From positions 2,542,001-2,606,000 of the forward strand of contig BSYQ01000003.1 in assembly GCA_030272585.1 (NCBI GenBank): a stretch of DNA of 64,000 bases, written 5' to 3'. The translations under genes and the position numbers were made by a program. Positions 25,601 to 35,464 of the stretch are shown in pieces. Source of the DNA: Bryopsis sp. KO-2023. Its lineage: Eukaryota; Chlorophyta; Ulvophyceae; Bryopsidales; Bryopsidaceae. Below the pieces are notes generated by a model. That model worked only from the letters and a program-made list of their open reading frames with translations. It searched no databases and was not told the DNA's origin. How positions within the stretch are numbered: position 1 is the first letter of the stretch; each line of letters opens with the position of its first letter.

Positions 25601-28484
25601 ATGAACTGAAACTGGAAACGGTTTCGCCACCAAGGACCCCTACCGATTTGTATATCTCGGTCAACACTTTGAAATCCAACCGAGTGCTCTTTTCGAGCAT
25701 AAAGCAATTCTCGAGGCATGTCATGACATCGACAACCCTGATCCAATGCAGCAACAACCACCAAAAGAACTTATTGAATTTTAATATTATTTTTTGTCAT
25801 GTTGAGCAATGGCTTGTGTTGAGTTCATAATATGATATGCTCCTTTGACAAGATTTCCCGCAAAAACATTTCACTGATGCGATCTCCTTTTTTTATCCTC
25901 CTGGAAAAAGTTGAAAAAAAAAATCCCGACCAAAATACAAAAGTGGGAAATTTGTTTTAAGGACAATCAACAGTGAATATCCAAAAAAAGGCCATATTTT
26001 TAAATTGGTTACTTCCTGTGGGTTTTTCTTTTCAATTCTCATCAACCAAAAAAGAATTAAAAAAATTAACCCACCTTTTTGCTTTGTACTCCAAGGAGCC
26101 AATCAACAGCTTGTGATCTTCAAATGTGAGATGAGATTCTTTTTGAGCCTCCGGATCTTCATAATGAAGATCTCTGCATAGGGGGAAAAACAAAAACATT
26201 TCAACAAATCAATAAATGACTGACGGATGGATAGGAACCACCAAAGTTTCAAGCGCTAATGAACCTGGAAATTATTTAGATGAACCCCACAGCACTTGAG
26301 AAACAGAAGTTCTTTTTTCTTGCGACCTTTATATTGGGTGTTAGGGTTACATCGTTACGATTGCATAACCCAATTTCACACTTTTTAAGTCTTGATGCTG
26401 TGCACTGAGCAGTATGAAAAATTGAAACACCACAAATGTTTCCAGCGTTTCCGTATTTTGCACTCCAGTTTTTCTTTGATGTTCTGTTTCAACATTTTGG
26501 AGTCGACGATATGGAAACTTTCAACACAACAATCATTGCTTTCCAATGTGACGCCATTTTTTGAATGGGTTTCCTAAACGTAACAGAAAAAGCTTCATAA
26601 TTCCACTCACATCAGCCGTTTCAGTTCTTCCCTCGAATACACCATTCCGATGTCACGCCCAAGCACCCAGTCCAAAAGCTTGCTGATCGGCCAGGATACA
26701 GGCAAAAACACAAACCTGAAAAAATCAAGAAATTTCAGTTTCCTGCCCCCCAAAACCATAACCAACAAAATAAGAAAACGAAAATGAAAGACCCGACGAT
26801 AAGAAATATTATCAAACGTGAAAAAAAAAGAAGAAGAAGACTTCCGAGGCTCCAAAAAAAGAAACTCACATGAATATTTTGACCAGCCACAGTGAATGGG
26901 CTCCGATCATCAATCCATGACGGGAACAAACACTCTGGGGTATGATTTCACCTGCAAAAACAACATAAAGCTTCTCCACCAAAAACAAACACCGAAAAAA
27001 ACACATGTCATGAAATCTCTGGACACTCCAGAATTTTCACTTGGCTCACAGAGTCCCTTTCCCTCCAAAAATGTTCTGAAAAAAAAATGTATACATATAA
27101 ATATATATATTTACATATTTTCTCTCGAAAAAAAAATCCTGGAATTTTGATTTTTCGTCCTGAGGCTACCTGGCTGACATACCAACGATGAGAATGATGA
27201 CTGTAGATGTCACCAGGCCCACCGCTCCAGAAGTGAGATCCGACAGCAAAATGGAAATCGCAGAGTTCACCACCACGTTTCCAAAAAGCAGCGTGCACAG
27301 CAAGAGATTCCCATGCCTGCGCACTAAGAAGCCATTACCAAAAAAACACCGAGTTTTTTTCACACCCAATAAATAAAGTACAAAAAAATTGTCACATGCA
27401 TCGAAATCACTGGCTATATTTTGCTTCCGAATTGTGCATATATTAGCCCAGAAAGGAAAAATGTAAGTCCAAAAAGGTGGACTGGTTTGAACACAAAATA
27501 ACTTTCATCAAGATTATTGTACATCGTGGGCATCGGCTGTATTGCCCCCTAGACTTCATTTAAATAAAAAAAATGAAAGGGAAGAAAAACAAACATGATA
27601 CCCCTCCGAAGACATGTAAAAGTTTTCGAGAAATTTCTACGACCCAATATTGGTTGATTGATGTACTGAGCCAGTGAAATCAGCGAAATCACTGATTTTG
27701 ATGTCTTGAAATTTAGCCAATAAGGTCAATTTCAGAAAGTTTTTTGTTATTGTCGGCTCCCCAACCACAAGGTGCCGATATCTTTCTGGATGGAAATCTC
27801 ACCAGGTATGATTTTTGCAGCATATTTTCTTTCACACTCATCCCCCCCCTGCTCCAGAATCTGGACACGACAAAACCCCAAAACACCCTCAGAAACGGAA
27901 AAAAGCAAACAGTTGGCTCGACGATATGAGGCGACAGTTTCGAAAGGAGTGACGTCTTTTTTCGTCGCGCGCGCTGCCGTTTTTCTGTATTTCTTGTTCG
28001 CGGCTTCGAAAAAACGAAAACGAAATACGCCAGAAGAAAAAACACCAAACAATCGTTCCTACGAGCTGGGGGAATCGCAGGCATGCTCTGTCGCTCCACT
28101 GAATCGTTTCCCCATCCCATCCCTCGCCATAACCGATAAACAATCAACGGGGTTTTTTCTTTCGCCCCATTCAACTCTTAGCATAACAATGCACGCGTTC
28201 CGACCATCGACCCTCCTCTACGTGGTTTCCAGTTCATCCCCTCCACCTACCCGCAGACCAACCAGGTCCAAACTCAGCAATCCCAGCGTCAGGCCGCTGA
28301 AGAGCCCGGATAGAATGACAAGCACACCAGCAAGAGCGATGACCACCCACTCTGGCAGCGTCGCAGTCAGGGAGGATTCCTGCACGACTTCGACCCAACC
28401 GCCCGCGCGAAAGCAGTCTTCCAAACAAGGAGTCGAGATGGTTAGGTCTTGACACTTTGCAAGACACTCCTGTTCCAACACCAT
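22660..28484 (-). CDS. CNNM-family membrane protein (DUF21, CBS pair, C-terminal cNMP-like domain)
   Basis: CNNM/ACDP proteins are membrane proteins linked to Mg2+ transport. Thirteen exons close in phase to 654 residues: 28251-28484, 27803-27860, 27183-27323, 26870-26951, 26611-26715, 26075-26173, 25644-25737, 25324-25448, 24849-25026, 24283-24474, 23759-23956, 23342-23528, 22660-22931. The DUF21 transmembrane core starts with [18 protein letters not shown] and continues with [29 protein letters not shown] and [21 protein letters not shown]-pair region follows ([25 protein letters not shown]). The C-terminal cyclic-nucleotide-binding-like domain has [21 protein letters not shown] and [18 protein letters not shown], as in animal CNNMs. 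The last exon is a Ser/Pro/Thr tail. I infer an N-terminal signal or anchor. Many plant DUF21-CBS proteins lack the C-terminal domain. Confidence 0.9.
23145..23215 (-). repeat. Possible tRNA-derived (SINE-like) relic in the last CNNM intron
   Basis: On the minus strand TGGTTTAGCACC (box A-like) is followed about 15 bases later by GTTCAAATCC (box B-like). The spacing is shorter than in a tRNA and no cloverleaf forms. Weak evidence from two motif matches only. Confidence 0.25.
24157..24250. repeat. 22-bp tandem repeat in a CNNM intron
   Basis: Four imperfect copies of a unit like AAAAcTTTTCTTGATCTGAT plus CC, ending next to the acceptor side of the intron between exons 10 and 11 of the minus-strand CNNM gene. 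The embedded GATCTGATC/GATCCGATCC words drift between copies. Confidence 0.8.
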
Positions 28485-28809
28485 TCGAAGTTGAACTCTC
28501 CACGCTTATCCGTATGCGCCGCTGAGTTTTTTCGGTGTTGGGTTGTTTTGGTTTTGTTTCTCTGGGTTTTTTTTCCCTAGGAGAATATGAGCATCGACGA
28601 TCCTGGTACAATCGTGCGATGTGTTTTGCGAGTTTCCTGTGCAAGCTTCTTTTTAAACCCCGTGGAGTACAATGACAGAAAGAAGGTGCGACTGGTGCTG
28701 AGGCACGACCGACTCAAATGGTTCACGTGCAATCAACCTGGAGGCGGCCCAAAAATAATCAGACTGATTCAGTCAATCAACTCGTTTCAATATCGACCTG
28801 GAAACTGGC
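28485..28809. promoter_or_regulatory. CNNM upstream region
   Basis: About 325 bp between the CNNM start codon (minus strand, 28484) and the left end of the TRIM element. It should hold the CNNM 5' UTR and promoter; I see no clear TATA box. A 127-codon plus frame starts here but runs through the LTR and across its primer binding site, so I do not call it a gene. Confidence 0.4.
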
Positions 28810-28950
28810 TGTTGATTGTACGCGATCGAAAAGACTTTATTACAAGGATCGGGTTGGAAAGTCCCCGATCAGGTCTCGCCCATACACAACACGTTCGCGT
28901 CCCCCCTGCGAACGAGGCAATCTACAAGCACAACTACAACTCTATCAACA
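28810..28950 (+). repeat. Left LTR of the TRIM element
   Basis: 141 bp, TGTTGAT...ATCAACA. Shares its first 21 bases exactly with the right LTR and a diverged GACTTT...TCGGGT...GTCCCCGA block with the right LTR's 3' part. Confidence 0.75.
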
Positions 28951-28963
28951 TGGTTTCGGAGCC
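28951..28963 (+). promoter_or_regulatory. Primer binding site of the TRIM element
   Basis: TGGTTTCGGAGCC, whose first 12 bases equal the primer binding site of the gypsy element at 15735. This suggests both element families use the same host tRNA. Confidence 0.7.
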
Positions 28964-29693
28964 GAAGTGACGCTTCCTGGGCGATCGTCCCTGTGACGAG
29001 CGTGAGCAACATGTCGATAACAACCCCAGGAGCGAGTCCAAGTCGAGCCTTTGCGCTTGAAGTTCGGTGCGCTATGCGAGTGTCACGTCGTTTGCTTTTG
29101 AACGATATTTGATGGGACGTATGGGAGTCCCTCGTTCAATTTGACGAGACGAGAGTCGCTCGGCTGAGGACGGAAGCAGTAAGACCTGGAGTAACAATGG
29201 ACGTGAGCGCGCGCGCGTCACATCGGCAGTTTTCTACCACTGAAACGACACCTGACACCAAGAGTCGACCAAATATCACAGTCCCCGCCAGAGAAGAGCA
29301 TGGGACGTCAAGAGTGATGCGACTGGGCGGGTGGGCGTTGGGAGTTTGAAAACTGACCGACAGAGATTTTTTTTTTGACGACCTGGAATCGACGTATCAA
29401 AGTAGTCGTGGCCTGAGCGACGCAGGACAAAGAAGTCAGGTTTGGGGTCGAGAGTGGAGTGAAATTATGATGCGGTACAATGTGGGCTTATTTTTTCCAT
29501 GCATGGATTTATGGGGTCTTTGTTTTTGGAATGGTCCATCATTGTGTTTTGCGACCTTTTTGGTTTTTTCTGAAGTTATCACGTGGGAACCGTGAGCGTT
29601 GGGAGGTTTTTTGGATTTCGATTATTTTTTTCCTTTCGGGGCTTTCAGGTTTTTTTTCTTTCGGAGTTCTACAGTTCCAGGTGGGTGGGCCCA

Positions 29694-29900
29694 TGTTGAT
29701 TGTACGCGATCGAATTAGTGGATCGCATATGACGTTTCGCATACCTGACAGAAACTAGGGGAACATATAAGGAAAGACCGTGATACTTTGGATAACTCTT
29801 CGTGTAAAAACGATTGGTTCAATGCGTGTTTCCTAGACTTTCGTAAGAAGTCGGGTCGAACTGTCCCCGACTGAGTCTCAACCAAGGAACACCATCAACA
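29694..29900 (+). repeat. Right LTR of the TRIM element
   Basis: 207 bp, TGTTGAT...ATCAACA. Longer than the left LTR by an extra internal stretch of about 110 bp after base 21, partly balanced by sequence only the left LTR has near its 3' end. Followed by CTGGC. Confidence 0.75.
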
Positions 29901-31815
29901 CTGGCTGTAGCAGTGTATTTTTTTTTCGATTTTAATGGCCCCAAATTTGGCCATTTCAAATCATTGTGACCCTCTTGTGGCCCCAATTTGTCCAGAAAAA
30001 AAAATAGAATATGCCCCCAACTTCAAAAATACAAATTGCAAGGCTTGGTTTCTATGTAGCATTTACTCAATGCTGTTGGTTTTGATTTCTGTGGTATCTT
30101 GAATGATTTCTTGGATGTGGCCGTAGGGTTATAAAGATTGGGTGGATGTAGCCATTTTGTGGCCCAAAATTTGCCATTCTAATTTGTTTTTGAGCCACAA
30201 TGGGCCACAAAAAAATACATTGGGCTGCGGGTGGAGTAATCAATCGATCAACGATTGTACTATGGAGCTCAAATGATGCCCATCAAGCCACAAATATAAA
30301 GTCGAGAAACCCACCCCAAAAATGAGAGAAAGAAAGAAAAACTCCAGACACCCATATTTGCTAAACAATCTGAACCCCATTAATTCACCGAAAAAGACAA
30401 AAAACATATGCTCCACTGCGTGTCTTACTGAGATAGTCAAAAGTGACTCCAAATCCAGCTCCAAGATATCAAAATGCCTAATCTGATCTGATCTTTTTGT
30501 ACATTGACCACAGGATGGATGCAAGCTGGATGTTGTAAATCAACTACAAACTTAACGAATGGAATCGAGCATTCGACTCGAAAAGAAAAAAGGATCAAAA
30601 GTACTACTAGTAGGGAAATAGTGTGGAGAAAAGTGCCATCTGGGTTTGTTGATTGCGTTTTGCAAGAGTGGGCCTGCTGCCAAAAAGCTTCTCCAATTTT
30701 TTAATTCTATATGCAAGTTGAGGATGGTTGTGAGGAAACCATCAATTCAAATTTACCGATTAATTAAAAAACTATTCTAGGATTGTGTTAAAATCCCCTT
30801 AAGAAGGAATCCCTTCTTCAATAATTCCTTTGAAGGGTGAGCAGAATAAAGGAGAAAAAAAATCACCCCCCCCTCTGTGTTTTTTTTACGAGGAAAGTGA
30901 AGAAAACCAACAAACTCGCGTTGCACCCGACGTGGTCTATTAGGTTGGGTGTGGAAAACCCATGGACGCCCCACCCCCCCCCCCCCCCCCGCCTGCCAAA
31001 AAATGTTTGTTCAGCAACACAGAACCGATCAAAATTTGTCTGTCCAGGAACATGTCCCTCCGCTTTTCCACGCCCTCTCGCTGTCCTGTCATATTTCGGC
31101 GAGCAGTGGTTTCAACCGATGGGCCCACGTTGGATTTTTCCACAGCAGACGCCGTCGCGGTGACGACACCTCCTCTCACTCGTGGGCGAGGAATTCGGTG
31201 GAGCCGGCGACTGCTGCTTTTGCCCCCGCGTGAATCAAGGATCATAGGCGTCCCTCGTGCAGTTTTCTTGTTTGTGGATCGAGCGCCACACGTTTAGGGA
31301 GTGTTTATTTGTTGGCTGCTTCGTGCGCTGGGTGACTACCTTCCCTATCCCGACCGCCATCGGCGGGGAGCTATAAAAAAAGTATTTTTTTTTTTTGTCT
31401 GATCCAGTTGTCGTGATCCTTTGCGCCGAGGCAAAGGTTAGGATTCGTGTGTTTCGGTTTTCGTTTCCCCATTAAAGAGGTGAAAAAAAAAAAGGAAAAC
31501 AGGAACAGGAGGGTGGCAGGCGGGGTTCGCGCTCCAGCGACCCGTTCGTGAGCGGCGATTGAATCTTCAAACCGATCCCTTGCGGTGAGCTCGCATTATT
31601 ATCGATCCGATCGTCGCTTTGTTAAAAAAAAAAAGTTTTGTTCCAACCTTTGCATGATTGATCTGTTTCAAACAGAAAATTGCGAAAGGAGGGTCTTCTT
31701 TTTCCTCCTGGTGATGGGGTGTGTGTGGGGTGGTTGTGAACAGAAACATAAGATTGGAATTCGAGTGGCTGCGATTTAGAGGAATTTCGTGGGTGCCACC
31801 TGGACCTCTTTCGGC
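29901..31815. other. Intergenic region upstream of the fasciclin gene
   Basis: No gene recognised. It contains several TGGCCC / AAATTTGGCCAT words near 29935-30000 and 30140-30220, a long C-homopolymer at 30971-30990 and an A/T-rich tail. The last 500 bp should include the promoter and 5' UTR of the downstream fasciclin gene. Confidence 0.4.
31372..31379 (+). promoter_or_regulatory. Candidate TATA box of the fasciclin gene
   Basis: TATAAAAA in a GC-richer setting (GGGGAGC before it), about 440 bp upstream of the start codon. That distance would imply a long 5' UTR or a leader intron. Confidence 0.35.
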
Positions 31816-34800
31816 ATGTCAACCAGGGCTACTTTGTGCCAACTGCTTGCAATCTTGTTGATCCTGCCCCTGCTTATTGAAGGTTGGAAATCCTAGCTTC
31901 CCCCCTTGTGACACCCCTCCCCCCCCCAAAAAAAAAAAAAAGAAAAGAAAAAGGAAAAGGAAAAGAGAAAAGAGAAAAAGGAAAAGAGAAAGAGAGGAAA
32001 GGAAAAGAAAATTAAAGAAAAAGGAAAAGAGAAAGGAAAAAGAAAAGAGAAGAAGTCTATATTGGATGCATTGAAAATCCATCGCCCCGTTTGCACCTGT
32101 GCGTTATACACTTTCTTAAAACAGTGAAAAAAAATCCACAACAGGATGCTGATCCATCGAATTCTTGCTTTCTCCAATCATGTCGATTTGCTGTCCAAAT
32201 AAATTTTAGCAAAGGTAAAATCAGTTCGCTGAATGGATGGATGGACAACAAATCAATGGATCGACTTCAGAAATGGATGGCTTCCCATGACTCCACAGGA
32301 AAAAAACCCCAGCTTTTCTTGGTTATGTTTTCAGGGGCTGGAGAATCCCAGAGGGCTCTTTGCGCTTCAAATTCTGACCTGTGCAGCTTATCTCAACGCG
32401 TTTTGCTGCAAGTTACTTCCGGAACCAGGAAGCCAAGGAAGGGAAAAAATAAACCCTCAACAACGAAGGCAACATCCAGGCGATCGCCACCATCGACAGA
32501 ATCCCCTTCAGAAAAAGAAGACGATCCCAAACCTCAAGAAGAAGAGGGCTCGGAGCCGGACCGGGTGGTGCTCGTTGCAATCACAGATGAAATCGAACCT
32601 CCTCAAGACGCTGCTGCCATTATCGCAACACCACCACCTGGAACGCTGCCCTCACCAACGCAAGGCCGACCGGCCGGAGGTGGTGTAAATAACAGATCGC
32701 AAACTACTAACACACAACTACAGGCCCCAGGTGCATTCCCAGATTCTGACGATGGAGTGAGTTTGCTGGACATCATATCAGGGAGGGCGGGGGCACCAGA
32801 AACGGAGGGGGATTCTCAGGGGGATTTCGACTTTCCTGATGGGGTGACATTGGAGTTGGAGGGATTCACACCGTTGGAGTCGCTGCCTCCTCCGGGAAGT
32901 GGGGGCCCGGCTGGTACTCAACAGGGGATTCCAGGTGATCCCGCCCAGGGAGGAGTTCCAGGTGCCAATATAGGCCCGACTAACATTCAAGGAGGCTTTC
33001 AGAGAGGTCCACCTAACATTCAAGGAGGCTTTCAGAGAGGTCCACCTAACATTCAGGGAGGCTTTCAGAGAGGTCCGCCTAACATTCAAGGAGGTCTAAC
33101 GAATATTCAGGGAGGCATCCGTGGCAACAATACTGGAGTTCAAACAGGGCCCACTTTTGTTGGAGAGCAACAACCGGGGAGCTTGCCTGGTCCAGTGTCA
33201 GGAGCACCTGGAGGTGTTGGGACTCTACCCAGTGGTCCGGAGCCTCAGGGTGGGGCCCCGACTGGAAAACGACCAAACATAACTGCAGAGATTATCGAAG
33301 CTCCACCAGAGGGCGAGGATGCTGAATTTTTTGGCCATGTGAATGCAGACCTGTGTCCCTGTTCGGATGCCGTTCCGTCTGGAGCTTTTAATTGCATGCA
33401 AGTGGTGAGTCTGGTCCGACATCCTTGGAGAATATCTATTTTTTTTATTTTTTTATTTTTTTTATTTAATTTCCCTCCTGAAAACTATATATCTGGATTG
33501 ATGTGGGAAATCCTCCATCGTCTCCATACCCTCAGGCTTAGTCCAAATTGTCGAATCGGGAAAGACAGTCGATGGTCGCGTATCTTTTGCAGTGATCGCC
33601 ACTATGCTCAGTAAAGATGTTGAAAAACCACCAGGGGTTTTCCACATATTTCTTGAAACACCAGAACAATAGATTTCTAACCTCGATTGTTGAATGCCCT
33701 CAAATCAGAGATTCCAAGATGAATGCGAGTTGCAATCCATCCTCAAGGGTCCGGCTGATGTCCCGGAAGGTTTCTGCGAAGTAACCTGTGGCCGCTGCGA
33801 TTGTTGCACCGACATGTTGACCATGTCGTCTCGCCGAGGATTGGATACTTTTCGAAAAATTTTCCAGACCATGGCGGATGCAGAAGGCTCCAGGAGCATT
33901 GCCCGGTCCCTCCAGAACCCATCCTTTGCAACCACCGTGTTTGCTCCAACGAACGATGCATTCTCTCGAATGCTCCACCTGTTGAACATGACGGTCGACG
34001 ATTTTCTTGAACAGCCATCGCTGATGAACCAGGTTGGTAGTAGGAGCTATGGAATTAGTGAAAATTAAGCAAAAAGCGGCTTTTTTAGCAGATTTTTTAA
34101 TCGAACAATTAGAAAAGCGAATAGCTTTTCGTTGTGCTATGAACAGAGGGGGCCTCGCTAGTCTTTCGAGTTTTTGAGGGGGGTTTTTTGTTGGAAGGTG
34201 GTTTTGATGGGTGGAATGATTGGGTGCCAGGTGATGACCTATCATGTGTTGCTTGGCCCGACGGCGACATCCTCGGAGGAGCTCAGCACTGGATTTCTGG
34301 GGACCACTCTGCCCACTGTAAACTCAGCTGCTTTCGTTAGCCTCAATACCTCGTGAGTTGAAAGTCTGGTGCTGTGTTTCTTATAAGCATATAGAACGTG
34401 ACCCTGGCCGTGGTAAACCCCACAATACCACGAAACAGTTTCGCTTGTTGCGCTCCCTCCTGCCCCCCCCCCCCAAAAAAAAATTAAAAAAATTAAAAAA
34501 ATGAATAAATGAATAAATGAATAAATAAATACATAAGAAAACTAAAATTTTGACAACGATAAATATGCCCACATATATCCTTGATCGCACTACTTCGCTT
34601 GATATCATTTGGTCAGCCTGTGACACTCGGTAATTTTTTGTCTTGTTTGTAGAATATTTCAATCCCAAACAAATACAGGCGTTTAGTCGGGACTATTCAT
34701 CTTATCTTTCATATTATTGGGGTGTAGTGTTAATCAAAATTGCATGTCCCCACTTTCCAAAAAGAAAATTTCTCTTTGGACTACATCGTGGCAAAGAAAT

Positions 34801-35464
34801 TGCTAATTCAGTGGGCATGTTGATTGCAGAGGACCCATTCTGGGTGTGGATGGAATTGGAAGCTATGCCAATGTGCTTGTTCCAGATGTTTTCTCGTGCA
34901 AGGTGACCTTCTTATGGTGTATATGTGCTTTGTAAATTTAGTCAATTCTGTAACTCCGTCTTCAGTGATGCAAATACTGGTATAAACAGAAGAGAATTCG
35001 CCTCTTTCTATGGATTTCTTCGACCGAACTACTTAAAACATGGTAAAAAATCTGGATGATTATAGGTTGAGGTGCCCTTGGTGCAAAAAAGGATCATTCA
35101 CTGGTGAAAATAAAGGTCATTCATTCATTGAGATTTTTGTGGTTAATTGTTTTGAGAAATTGTGATATTTGGGGGGTATTTTCCGAATATGGACATATTG
35201 TTTTCAAAGTTTGGGGCATCGGACCATATTCTGTCCCAGTGGCTAATACGCTTTTTCCACTCCAATTTGTCATAATTGCTGGCTCAGATCTTGTTCATCG
35301 AGGATTCGGTTTGTGTTTAGTCATATCTATGTCTATTTTCCATGTGGTTTCCTGGTGATTTCTTTCAGTATTGTTTTTCTTTTGTATTTGTGGTGCAGTC
35401 AATTTTCCATGTGGTGGATGAGGTGTTGCTTCCTTTCTCGCCCAAAGGCTTTCAGGGCCGATAG
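31816..35464 (+). CDS. Secreted fasciclin (FAS1) domain protein with Pro/Gly-rich repeats and a Cys module
   Basis: Extracellular or wall-surface protein, inferred to act in adhesion like other FAS1 proteins. Seven exons close in phase to 581 residues: 31816-31882, 32335-33404, 33709-34032, 34231-34352, 34653-34678, 34832-34902, 35399-35464. Exon 1 is a signal peptide (MSTRATLCQLLAILLILPLL). Exon 2 is a basic then acidic, Pro/Ser/Gly-rich stalk with tandem NIQGGFQRGPP repeats. A Cys module follows (CPCSD ... CMQV ... GFCEVTCGRCDCC), like TCGRC modules I recall from green algal extracellular proteins. The single FAS1 domain has TVFAPTNDAF (H1 box), MTYHVLLG and a final SIFHVVDEVLLP. The fifth intron would start with GC instead of GT (34679), so exons 5 and 6 are the least certain. 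Confidence 0.82.
31917..32055 (+). repeat. Poly-C/poly-A junction and purine tract in the first fasciclin intron
   Basis: A run of C then a run of A, followed by about 120 bp made almost only of A and G (AAAGGAAAAGAGAAA-type words). Open frames here, such as the Lys/Arg-rich one, are low-complexity artefacts. Confidence 0.8.
32981..33117 (+). repeat. 33-bp coding tandem repeat in the fasciclin stalk
   Basis: Three nearly identical 33-bp units encode NIQGGFQRGPP, followed by degenerate NIQGGL and NIQGGI units. Near-identity at DNA level points to recent expansion, and copy number is likely variable between strains. Confidence 0.9.

Larger units (their letters stand above)
28810..29900 (+). 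mobile_element. TRIM-type LTR element (no coding capacity)
   Basis: 1,091 bp. Left LTR 28810-28950 and right LTR 29694-29900 both begin TGTTGATTGTACGCGATCGA and both end ATCAACA. The ends are therefore TG...CA with a 7-bp inverted TGTTGAT/ATCAACA. A perfect 5-bp target duplication CTGGC flanks the element (28805-28809 and 29901-29905). TGGTTTCGGAGCC, a primer binding site, directly follows the left LTR. The 743-bp interior has no retroelement protein in any frame. The LTRs differ in length (141 and 207 bp) and align only at both ends and around a GTCCCCGA core. Either one LTR has been rearranged or the element is old. Confidence 0.8.

Noticed and set aside
25832..25903. Possible extra CNNM exon (minus strand, acceptor-like CAG before GAGGAT)
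   Set aside because: Inserting it would interrupt the conserved join from SLEYKAKR to VVDVMT, which already closes in phase.
28587..28970. 127-codon plus-strand open frame upstream of CNNM
   Set aside because: It runs through the left LTR of the TRIM and its primer binding site and has no protein motif.
31819..32082. Open frames rich in Lys/Arg (plus) or Phe/Ser/Leu (minus)
   Set aside because: They translate a simple A/G purine tract in a fasciclin intron.
32091..32334. N-terminal extension of the fasciclin stalk frame
   Set aside because: A signal-peptide exon at 31816-31882 splices in phase to 32335, so this stretch is intron.
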